This document shows positions 1-5,429 of a stretch of 5,429 bases of DNA, piece by piece. The notes under the pieces are model-generated. The model worked only from the letters and a program-made list of their open reading frames with translations. It made no database searches and was not told where the DNA came from. Position numbers and translations under genes: made by a program. The stretch is from Planctomycetota bacterium (GTDB lineage: Bacteria > Planctomycetota > Brocadiia > SM23-32), in assembly GCA_030604585.1 (NCBI GenBank), contig JAUVVP010000186.1:1-5429 (forward strand), written 5' to 3'. The stretch's first letter is position 1. Each line of letters starts with the position of its first letter.

Positions 1-47
1 AGGGGGTTGGCGATCAGGAGCACTCTGTCGAACTGATGCGGGTTCAC
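1..47 (-). CDS. N-terminus of a possible diacylglycerol-kinase-like lipid kinase (partial, runs off the left edge)
   Basis: Reading leftward from a GTG at 47-45, the open frame gives VNPHQFDRVLLIANP and then leaves the window. A basic residue followed by a hydrophobic strand and an Asn-Pro pair (RVLLIANP) is how the catalytic domain of diacylglycerol kinase/YegS/BmrU-type lipid kinases usually begins, where the strand leads into the NPxSG nucleotide-binding loop. The loop itself is outside the window, so this is a family guess. GTG is chosen as the start because the only upstream in-frame ATG (101-99) lies inside the predicted -10 box and so would not be in the transcript. No clear Shine-Dalgarno site precedes the GTG. 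The gene diverges from the tRNA gene and is not part of the hydrolase operon. Alternatives are another Rossmann-like enzyme or a chance open frame. Confidence 0.42.
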   Translation of the reverse strand, partial: MNPHQFDRVLLIANP

Positions 48-96
48 GCTCGCGCGCCCCGGAGTCGGTGCAGAGCCGGCTGTTGCGGGCGCCCGA

Positions 97-126
97 ATCA
101 TAGCACAAGGAGCCGCCGGCGGACAA
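97..126 (-). promoter_or_regulatory. Predicted sigma-70-type promoter for the leftward gene at 47
   Basis: On the minus strand a -35-like TTGTCC (126-121) is followed, after 18 bases, by TATGAT (102-97), a five-of-six match to the -10 consensus. It is preceded by TGC, an extended -10 arrangement. Transcription would start near position 90, leaving a leader of about 40 bases before the GTG at 47. This is prediction from sequence only. Confidence 0.45.
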
Positions 127-148
127 CCTGTGAGCGCGGCCGGCGCCC

Positions 149-178
149 TTGACGCGCGGGACGGGCCGGTGGTAGTGT
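149..178 (+). promoter_or_regulatory. Possible promoter of the tRNA gene
   Basis: TTGACG (149-154) matches five of six -35 consensus bases. Eighteen bases later comes TAGTGT (173-178), a weak -10 match followed by a T-rich step (TTTAG). A start near 185 would give a short 5' leader of about 19 bases before the tRNA at 204, which suits RNase P processing. The -10 is poor, so confidence is low. Confidence 0.33.
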
Positions 179-203
179 TTAGGGCACGGTCGAAGTGGCG
201 CAC

Positions 204-280
204 GGGCGGATAGCTCAATCGGCCAGAGCGCTTGCCCTACAAGCAAGAGGTTCGGGGTTCAAGTCCCCGTCCGCCCACCA
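204..280 (+). tRNA. tRNA-Val (anticodon TAC) with C at position 33
   Basis: A full 77-base cloverleaf can be drawn by eye. The acceptor stem is GGGCGGA (204-210) with TCCGCCC (270-276), then A73 and an encoded CCA (278-280). T8 and A9 are 211-212. The D stem is GCTC/GAGC (213-216 and 226-229), with GG in its loop. The anticodon stem is CTTGC/GCAAG (231-235 and 243-247) around the seven-base loop CCTACAA (236-242). The variable region is AGGTT. The T stem is CGGGG/CCCCG (253-257 and 265-269) with loop TTCAAGT. The anticodon in positions 34-36 is TAC, which reads GTA and probably other valine codons; A35, C36 and A73 are the known valine identity bases. Position 33, almost always U, is C here. 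The gene faces the 3' end of the hydrolase operon, and only 18 bases separate it from that operon's last stop codon. Confidence 0.93.
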
Positions 281-298
281 TTCCCTCCTGGGCGCCCC

Positions 299-1156
299 TC
301 AGAGGCCGACGGACGGCAGGTGGTCTTTCAGGAACTCCAGGCTCTCGCGCACCCAGCGATCCGGGTCATCCACGTCGCCGCCGGGCTCTCCCATCTCGAT
401 CCCGGCCACGCAGGCCTCGCCCACCCGGGTGCAGTTCTCCTCGATGCCCAGTTCGATGGCCTTGTCAACGTAGGCCTTGAAGTCCACGCACCCGCTGCCA
501 AGGATGCTGTTGGTGTGCTTGAAGCCCTCGGTTTCGCTCAAGTGCACGTGGATGATCTTGTCCCTGATCTTCTCGATGCGGTGCGGCGCCTCGCGGTTGA
601 TGACGAAGTGCCCGATGTCCAGGTTCGGGAAGACGTTGGGCATGCCGACATCCTCCACGATGCGGGCCGCCTTGTCCGTGCTGTTGAGAACGAAGTAGAC
701 GTGCGGCTCGATCTCGAGGTCCACCAGGATGCCCTTGTCCAGGCCCCATTCGGCATACTCGCGCAGCAGGGAGACGGTGTTGAGCCAGGCCTGCTCCGGC
801 AGCATGTCGGCCTCGTGCACGCCGCACCCCCAGCAGACGAGGACCTGCCGGCCCCCCAGCTCGAGCTGGAACTCGCCGCACGCCTTCATGTACTCGAGCG
901 TCTGCCGGCGAAGCTCCGGGTCGGACGTGGCGCAGGGCTGGGTGTGGACCAGCAGCAACTGCGACGACTGAAGGCCGTTGTCCCTGAAGAAGGCGACGAT
1001 GCCGTCGCGCTCGGCCTGGCTAATGATCGTCGGATCGGCCGAATCGCAGGCCGCATACTCGACGTAGGTGAAGCCGAACTCCACAGCGCTGCGCAGGGCC
1101 TCCATGATGTGGCGCTTGCCCACAGCGTAGACGTACGTGTTCAGTGCCAGCTTCAT
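299..1156 (-). CDS. Sugar isomerase/epimerase, xylose-isomerase-like TIM barrel (AP endonuclease 2 fold)
   Basis: The 285-residue protein has the length and layout of the metal-dependent sugar (phosphate) isomerase/epimerase superfamily (IolE/IolI, D-tagatose 3-epimerase, hydroxypyruvate isomerase). It begins MKLALNTYVY (strand 1), and FGFTYVEYA (28-36) is strand 2. Likely metal ligands fall at the family spacing: E150 in DLEIEPH (D146 and E148 are nearby alternatives), D180 with H183 in NLDIGH, H205 in IIHVHLSETEG, and E247 in RVGEA. D-tagatose 3-epimerase uses Glu152, Asp185, His211 and Glu246 for its Mn2+, with His188 binding substrate, so the match is close. No arginine follows H205 at the short distance seen in that enzyme (Arg217), so substrate may differ. 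CWGCG (108-112) is a cysteine pair of unknown role. There is no signal peptide, so the protein is cytoplasmic. The start at 1156 is chosen over an ATG at 1213 because GGAAGGAG sits six bases upstream. It is the last operon gene and probably converts a sugar released by the hydrolases; the exact reaction is unknown. Confidence 0.88.
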   Translation of the reverse strand: MKLALNTYVYAVGKRHIMEALRSAVEFGFTYVEYAACDSADPTIISQAERDGIVAFFRDNGLQSSQLLLVHTQPCATSDPELRRQTLEYMKACGEFQLELGGRQVLVCWGCGVHEADMLPEQAWLNTVSLLREYAEWGLDKGILVDLEIEPHVYFVLNSTDKAARIVEDVGMPNVFPNLDIGHFVINREAPHRIEKIRDKIIHVHLSETEGFKHTNSILGSGCVDFKAYVDKAIELGIEENCTRVGEACVAGIEMGEPGGDVDDPDRWVRESLEFLKDHLPSVGL

Positions 1157-1162
1157 CGGTAT

Positions 1163-1170
1163 CTCCTTCC
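1163..1170 (-). promoter_or_regulatory. Ribosome binding site deciding the isomerase start
   Basis: GGAAGGAG on the minus strand ends six bases before the ATG at 1156-1154. The upstream in-frame ATG at 1213 has no such site, so this site fixes the start and removes a 19-residue false N-terminal extension. Confidence 0.85.
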
Positions 1171-1219
1171 GATATACGAGACGGTGCGCTTCTCCTCGCA
1201 GCGAGTCGGGCATCGCCCG

Positions 1220-2914
1220 TCACGTGCCTTCCCGTTGGGTCGGCGCTTCTTGTGAGGCGCGCAACAGGAAGGCCCAGTCCTCGCCGTGGGGCATGTGGGG
1301 TGAGACCCAGCCCGGGCCGGAATACTGGTCGTGCGTCAGCTTCTCCCCGCGGGCCAGCTCCTGCCATTCGCCGGTGCGGGGATTGAACGCATGGACGTCG
1401 TAGCCGCCCTCCGGGCCGTCCTCCGGCAGGCGTATCGCCGTCGTGCCCCCACCCAACAGATAGATGGCGTACTGCCGCCCGGGCTCGGCCAGGCACCATG
1501 CGCGACCCGAAACCAGATCGTCGGCGGGCTCCGTCTTCCACCACTCGAAGCGCTCGAAGAAATCCCGCATGTAGCCGTAGCCCACGAGCATCGTCATGGT
1601 CTCGTCGCCGCGGCCGTTGATCCATCCGCCGCCGGTGTCGGCTCCTCTGCCGGTGCCGCGGTCGGCCGTCTCGCCCGTGGTCTGGTATCCGCCGGCCATG
1701 CACATGCCCCAGGCCAGGCGGCGGCGGTCGTCGGCTGAGCGGGCCGGCGCAACGCGGCTCTCGCCCCAGCCCTGGGGGTAGTGGTCCTCGTAGCCGTATT
1801 CCTCGTTGATCTGCGGCACCGGACGACCCGTCTCGGCCTGGAGCCGCCGGTTCTTCAGCATGAAGTCGTGGCCACCGTGCTCGTCCCAGGACTGGTACAT
1901 CGCGAAGTCCGACCACGCCGAGGTGCGGAAGTGATACTGCCCGTGCCCGTGGACGGACGCCGGGTGCCCGTAAGGGTCCCACTGCTTCACCAGCGTCGCC
2001 ATCTTCTCCACCCACGCTTCGTCGCGGAACAGCTGGTACTCGTTGGAGATGTCCCAGGCCACGTTGGCGAACGCCGCCAGACGGGAGACGGCGTAGCGGT
2101 AGTAGCGCTGCTCGTCCTCGCCGGCGGCGCCTTCCTTCCCGAAGGGGTCGGTGCCGGGCCTCGCCCCGTCCACGTAGAAGACGACGGAGACGATGACGTC
2201 CCGCTCGCGGGCGCAGCGCAGCAGGTGCTCGTACCGGCGCCAGAAGGCGAGGTCGACACGGGTTACGTCAATGCCCGGGTCCTCCACGTCGTCGGGCCGC
2301 TCCGCGACCCAAGGACACAGGATGAAGGTGAACTCGTCAGTCGGCACGACGTTCGGCTCGAACCAGGCGCTTCCGTCCTTGACGCGCCCCACCATGGCCG
2401 CGCGGATCCGGTTCACCTTCAGACGGGCCAGCCTGCCCACAATGCTCTCGACAATGGCATCGTCCTGCCACGCTGCGATCCAATAGGTGGTGGTGCCGTT
2501 CCAGAAGTAATGCCGGCCCGTTCCCTCCCATAGGAAGTGCCAGGGGTAGTCGGGGTCGACACGCAGCAGACCAGGACGGCCGGCTTCACGTGCCTCGAAC
2601 GCCCCGTCGAAACTGCGCTCGAAGCCGTCCTGGCGGAAGGCGACGCTCCACTCGTGCCGACCCGCCCGGCGCGGCATGAAGCGCACGCGGAACAGGCTGC
2701 CTTCCGCGGCGTCGCAGAAGCCGTCAACGGCCACGGGGGCAGCGTCCTCGGGGCCCCGAAACTCCCCCTTCACACTGATGTCCGTGAACGGATTCCGCGC
2801 CGTGGGCTCCTCGATGCTCAGCGTTACGTCAACGAAGTCGTACACCTCGACCGCGTCCGCCGACGTCGAGCAGGCAATGCCGTCGGGAGCGGGAGATCCG
2901 CCTGTGCCGGCCAT
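1220..2914 (-). CDS. Glycoside hydrolase with N-terminal DUF5060, DUF4038-like TIM barrel and C-terminal beta domain
   Basis: The protein has 564 residues. Residues about 20-95 look like DUF5060, an immunoglobulin-like domain found before hydrolase barrels: VEVYDFVDVTLS, then NPFTDISVKGEF, and VRFMPRRAGRHEWS near the end. A (beta/alpha)8 barrel of DUF4038/apiosidase-like or clan GH-A type follows (about 120-460), opening with HFLWEGTGRHYFWNGTTTYW. The likely acid/base is E292 in WDISNEYQ (the strand-4 Asn-Glu motif). The likely nucleophile is E371 or E372 in PQINEEYGYE. The last 95 residues (YAIYLLGGG, then HAFNPRTGEW at 508-517) resemble the small beta-sandwich called putative collagen-binding domain 2, which often ends DUF4038 proteins. 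The N-terminus is Gly/Ala/Ser-rich with no hydrophobic stretch, so there is no signal peptide and the enzyme is probably cytoplasmic. The start is supported by GAGGAGGA seven bases upstream. It lies 146 bases after the large hydrolase and 63 bases before the isomerase. The exact glycosidic bond cut is unknown, and CAZy family assignment is not possible by eye. Confidence 0.85.
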   Translation of the reverse strand: MAGTGGSPAPDGIACSTSADAVEVYDFVDVTLSIEEPTARNPFTDISVKGEFRGPEDAAPVAVDGFCDAAEGSLFRVRFMPRRAGRHEWSVAFRQDGFERSFDGAFEAREAGRPGLLRVDPDYPWHFLWEGTGRHYFWNGTTTYWIAAWQDDAIVESIVGRLARLKVNRIRAAMVGRVKDGSAWFEPNVVPTDEFTFILCPWVAERPDDVEDPGIDVTRVDLAFWRRYEHLLRCARERDVIVSVVFYVDGARPGTDPFGKEGAAGEDEQRYYRYAVSRLAAFANVAWDISNEYQLFRDEAWVEKMATLVKQWDPYGHPASVHGHGQYHFRTSAWSDFAMYQSWDEHGGHDFMLKNRRLQAETGRPVPQINEEYGYEDHYPQGWGESRVAPARSADDRRRLAWGMCMAGGYQTTGETADRGTGRGADTGGGWINGRGDETMTMLVGYGYMRDFFERFEWWKTEPADDLVSGRAWCLAEPGRQYAIYLLGGGTTAIRLPEDGPEGGYDVHAFNPRTGEWQELARGEKLTHDQYSGPGWVSPHMPHGEDWAFLLRASQEAPTQREGT

Positions 2915-2921
2915 GGCAGAG

Positions 2922-2929
2922 TCCTCCTC
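2922..2929 (-). promoter_or_regulatory. Ribosome binding site of the 564-residue hydrolase
   Basis: GAGGAGGA on the minus strand lies seven bases before the ATG at 2914-2912. It is a near-perfect Shine-Dalgarno sequence and supports that start. Confidence 0.85.
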
Positions 2930-3060
2930 GAAAGGTCATGTAGGGATTCGCGAGCAACGAACGGCGGCCGCCGCGTACGGGTCCTCGGCCAGCTCCCGGT
3001 GAGTGGGGCAGAGACTCGTGACGGCGTCTGCTGCTGCACCACGCCTATAGGTCCGTTGCG
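2930..3060. other. Intergenic spacer inside the operon, no gene recognised
   Basis: This spacer separates the two hydrolase genes. I see a perfect 12-base palindrome, CGGCGGCCGCCG, at 2962-2973 and a short TATAGG-like box on the minus strand near 3048. There is no T-run terminator and no convincing -35 partner. A minus-strand open frame crossing it (3187 to 2936) is rich in Arg and Ala and looks like a non-coding reading. The spacer could hold an internal promoter or RNA structure, but nothing decisive is visible. Confidence 0.4.
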
Positions 3061-5429
3061 TCACCGGGCGACAACTTCGTACCACAGCGTTCGGTGGGGC
3101 GGGCCGATGGTGAGCACTGCGCGCCCGTCTCCGTTGGCGCCGACCGACACCTCCGCGCCGCGCTGTCCGCGTTCGTCCAGCGCCCAAGCCTGGACGTCCT
3201 CCGCAGGCAGGGGCAAGGTGATGCGGGCTGGGATGACCTCCACCAGCGTCGGGGGTTCGCCCCAGTTGCGGCGCAGCGTCACGCGGTCGTCGCCCAGTTC
3301 CTCCCAGCCCCAGCCAGTGTTCTGGGAGTGTCCCGTTGCCGTGATGAGGAGTCGACAGTCGAGAGTCGGGACTGCTGCGTCAGGCAGCGGCAGCTGACCT
3401 TCCATCACCGTCACAGTGATCGCGCTGAAGCCGCCCTGCCGCGTGTCGCCGGGCTCGATGACGACGCCGCCCAGGTCGAACGTCCGTCCTCCGCCGAATC
3501 CGATCACCGCCTTGCTCATCGGGGTGTCCACCGTCACCACGCCGCGCCCCTCGGTGCTCACGTCCCAGACCAACTCGCCCGTGTCGGAGACGAACCGGTC
3601 GCCCGTCCCTGGTACTTCCTCAGGCCGGAGGGCGGCTTCGGGCGGGCTCTGGCCTTCCGTGGCGATGGCGATCCGATGCAGCAGCGCAGCCTCCGGCACC
3701 ACGCCGACGTCGCCCGCGCTTACCAGGCTCCATGGCCCGCTCGATCGCAGCCGCTCGAGTTCCATCTCCCGACCCAACTCGGCCACGATCTGCTGCCGGG
3801 CCGGATGCACGTCGCCGCGCCGGAACATCGCCATGGCCGGGACGAGGCCCACGAGCCGGACGGGGCTCTGGTCGAAGTCGAACCAGTTCCATATGCGGCG
3901 CACGTCCCACTCGTCGCGGTGGGAGTAGCGCGACAGGGAGAGGTAGTCCCAGTCCTGTAGGGAGGCATACGACGCATACAGCAGGTTGGCCTCTCCGCCA
4001 TGGGTGTTGGGGGCGGCGTGCCCGTATTCGGTCACGCAGTGCGGCTTGCGCAGGACGCGCCGAAGGGCGATGCCGGACAGGTTCCCGCCCGGTCGGTTCA
4101 CCATGGGCACGTTCCTGACGAACCAGTCGTTCTGGTCCCACGGCCGGTTGGGGAACTCCGGGTGGGTCCAGTATGCGTGGGCATCGGTGCAGTCCATGGC
4201 CACCATCAGGTTGGGCGTGCTGCAGCCGATGACCGTCCCGATCACGAGCGCCTTGACGTTCAGTTCGTCCTTCAAGTAGTCCTGCATCGTACGCCAGTAG
4301 GCATCTTCGGTCTCCCAGAGGAAGCGCATCCAGTCGCGCTGGGCCTCGAGGGTCCGCTCGCCCATGCTCCCGGGCAGGAAGACGGGCACCGTCCCGTCCT
4401 CGGTCCGCTCGCCGTCCCGCAGGCCGGCCACGCCGCCCTCACGCAGGCTGATGCCCGCTAGCTTGAGCACGCCGGAGGAACGACGCTCGTCGAAGATGAG
4501 CCGCGTCTTGTCGTCGTCCGCGTTCGCAGTGAAGACGAACCGGAACTGCCTCCACTGGTGGGTCAGGTCTGCTGTCGCCGGGAATCCAAGACGACGCCAC
4601 GGCGCGTGCCCTTCCTCAATGCCCACGCGGATGGCCGCCGGCTCGTCGGCCCTGGCCCAGAAGGAGACCGTGACCGACCTCCCTTCGCGCACGCTGAGGT
4701 CGTTCTGCTGGAAGCGGATCGGCCATCCGCTCTCCGGCGGCTTGGTCACGGTTATCTGCACGGACCTGGCCACCTGCTGCGGGGCAGGGACGTCATCCAC
4801 AATCTCGGCCGTTGCCTGGGCATTGTGCGGCGTCTCGAGGTACCACCGCTCCAGACCTTCCGACAGGTCAGCGTTGGTCAGCAGCTCCTGGCCCAGCGGC
4901 TCGGCCGTCCTGCCCCACGCCTCTCCCAGCCGGTCGGTCGTGCCGTAGCGTCCTACGAGCCACTCGTTCCACTGGCGCTGCAGGTCGCTAAGGAACACCT
5001 CCGGCACATCGTCCACCGAATTGCCGAGCCATGCGTGGAGGAGGCCGTTCTCGTTGTGGATCTCCACGAAGGCCACGGCCGGGTCTTCGGTGTAGGTCAT
5101 TCCCGTGTAGGGGTTGCGGTGGGTCAGCAGCTTCCGGGCGTATTCCTTCTGCAGTTCCAGCGCGGGCTCGTGGAAGAAGCCGACGATGTTGCGGTCCTGC
5201 GCCCGTCGCATCTCCTCGATCTCGGGCGACAGGCCGTCGTGGCGGTTGATGTAGCGGTAGGTGAGCGTGTTGAGGTTGACGTAGATGCCGGCCTGCTTGA
5301 GCTGAGCGATGAAGTAGTCCAGCCGGTCGAGGCCCTCGGGCTCAAGGCTGCGGGTGTCCTCGGCGTGCTCAGCCAGGATGCCCCTGGGGAATCGCGCCAT
5401 GTCCATGATGTGGAAGCGGACGATGTTGA
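3061..5429 (-). CDS. Large multidomain glycoside hydrolase, clan GH-A-like barrel with inserted jelly-roll domain (N-terminus outside window)
   Basis: The frame is open through the right edge. Before the first in-window ATG (5406) it reads NIVRFHI, the usual second strand of such barrels (NxVRFHxxD), so that ATG is internal and the true start lies beyond the window. Numbering from M at 5406: GIYVNLNTL (40-48) is strand 3. VEIHNENGL (114-122) is strand 4, with E119 the likely acid/base. WNEWLVGRYGTTDRLGEAWG (146-165) resembles the matching segment of beta-galactosidases of the GH42 kind. Residues about 173-323 look like a CBM4/9-type carbohydrate-binding jelly roll (LLTNADLSEGLERWYLE, SVTVSFWARADEP). 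The barrel resumes at about 355, with E460 in VTEYGHAAPN the likely nucleophile and strand 8 near 486-495. Residues 520-781 are beta-rich auxiliary domains (TGELVWD; LLITATGHSQNTGWGW). It is the first operon gene visible here. A signal peptide cannot be judged. The substrate is unknown; a plant or algal polysaccharide is a guess. Confidence 0.85.
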   Translation of the reverse strand, partial: NIVRFHIMDMARFPRGILAEHAEDTRSLEPEGLDRLDYFIAQLKQAGIYVNLNTLTYRYINRHDGLSPEIEEMRRAQDRNIVGFFHEPALELQKEYARKLLTHRNPYTGMTYTEDPAVAFVEIHNENGLLHAWLGNSVDDVPEVFLSDLQRQWNEWLVGRYGTTDRLGEAWGRTAEPLGQELLTNADLSEGLERWYLETPHNAQATAEIVDDVPAPQQVARSVQITVTKPPESGWPIRFQQNDLSVREGRSVTVSFWARADEPAAIRVGIEEGHAPWRRLGFPATADLTHQWRQFRFVFTANADDDKTRLIFDERRSSGVLKLAGISLREGGVAGLRDGERTEDGTVPVFLPGSMGERTLEAQRDWMRFLWETEDAYWRTMQDYLKDELNVKALVIGTVIGCSTPNLMVAMDCTDAHAYWTHPEFPNRPWDQNDWFVRNVPMVNRPGGNLSGIALRRVLRKPHCVTEYGHAAPNTHGGEANLLYASYASLQDWDYLSLSRYSHRDEWDVRRIWNWFDFDQSPVRLVGLVPAMAMFRRGDVHPARQQIVAELGREMELERLRSSGPWSLVSAGDVGVVPEAALLHRIAIATEGQSPPEAALRPEEVPGTGDRFVSDTGELVWDVSTEGRGVVTVDTPMSKAVIGFGGGRTFDLGGVVIEPGDTRQGGFSAITVTVMEGQLPLPDAAVPTLDCRLLITATGHSQNTGWGWEELGDDRVTLRRNWGEPPTLVEVIPARITLPLPAEDVQAWALDERGQRGAEVSVGANGDGRAVLTIGPPHRTLWYEVVAR

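Noticed and set aside
262..300. tRNA 3' end as an integration attachment site
   Set aside because: No integrase, repeat of the tRNA end or mobile-element gene is seen in the window.
285..306. Imperfect hairpin (CCTCCTG with CAGAGG) after the tRNA as a terminator
   Set aside because: The stem has a bulge and no T-run follows. It also overlaps the isomerase stop codon. It is likely chance.
1154..1213. Upstream ATG at 1213 as the isomerase start
   Set aside because: No Shine-Dalgarno site precedes it, while a strong one sits six bases before 1156. The extra 19 residues do not belong to the barrel fold.
320..1255. 311-codon plus-strand open frame opposite the isomerase
   Set aside because: It is exactly antisense to a gene with clear family motifs and a ribosome binding site. 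Its translation is Val/Asp/Leu/Ala/Arg-rich with no recognisable domain, as expected for an antisense frame in G+C-rich DNA.
1020..2015. 331-codon minus-strand open frame overlapping the hydrolase and isomerase in another frame
   Set aside because: The product is low-complexity Arg/Gly/Ala/Pro and crosses two genes that are well supported. It is a frame shadow.
2962..2973. Perfect 12-base palindrome CGGCGGCCGCCG as an operator
   Set aside because: Palindromes made only of G and C are frequent by chance in such DNA. It has no loop, no T-run and no second copy that I could find.
3040..3085. Internal promoter on the minus strand with TATAGG as -10
   Set aside because: The best -35 candidate (TTGTCG) is 19 bases away and a weak match. 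This is not enough to call.
2936..3187. 83-codon minus-strand frame covering the operon spacer
   Set aside because: The first half is Arg-rich and overlaps the hydrolase C-terminus out of frame. The tail has a slightly protein-like stretch (HRELAEDPYAAAAV) but nothing that identifies a gene.
2537..3397. 286-codon plus-strand open frame spanning the intergenic spacer
   Set aside because: It is antisense to both hydrolases for most of its length, has no family motif, and shows no ribosome binding site that I trust.

Overview
The window is G+C-rich bacterial DNA, roughly two thirds G+C by eye. It carries strong Shine-Dalgarno sites and families that are common in polysaccharide-degrading Planctomycetota, Armatimonadota, Verrucomicrobiota and similar metagenome-derived lineages. 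That placement is an inference from gene content and style; no marker gene here fixes the phylum.

Layout. At the left edge (1-47, minus strand) are the first codons of a gene that runs out of the window. It is probably a diacylglycerol-kinase-like lipid kinase, and a good promoter lies just upstream. Divergent from it is a tRNA gene (204-280, plus strand) that reads as tRNA-Val(TAC) with encoded CCA. Its anticodon loop has C instead of the near-universal T at position 33. From 299 to the right edge the minus strand carries three genes in one direction. In transcription order they are: (a) a large multidomain glycoside hydrolase, 3061-5429, whose N-terminus lies outside the window; (b) a 564-residue glycoside hydrolase of the DUF5060 + DUF4038-like barrel + C-terminal beta-domain type, 1220-2914; (c) a 285-residue xylose-isomerase-like TIM-barrel sugar isomerase/epimerase, 299-1156. 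Gaps are 146 and 63 bases, and genes (b) and (c) have strong ribosome binding sites, so a single operon is likely.

How they fit together. Two different clan GH-A-like hydrolases followed by a metal-dependent sugar isomerase/epimerase look like a small saccharide-use cluster. The hydrolases would release a sugar and the isomerase would convert it for central metabolism. The middle hydrolase has no signal peptide, so it probably acts in the cytoplasm on imported oligosaccharides. The substrate cannot be told from the sequence.

The most notable points are the tRNA-Val with C33, the jelly-roll domain that appears to be inserted inside the catalytic barrel of the large hydrolase, and the hydrolase pair plus isomerase as a possible uncharacterised degradation pathway. 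I see no CRISPR array, insertion sequence or phage gene.
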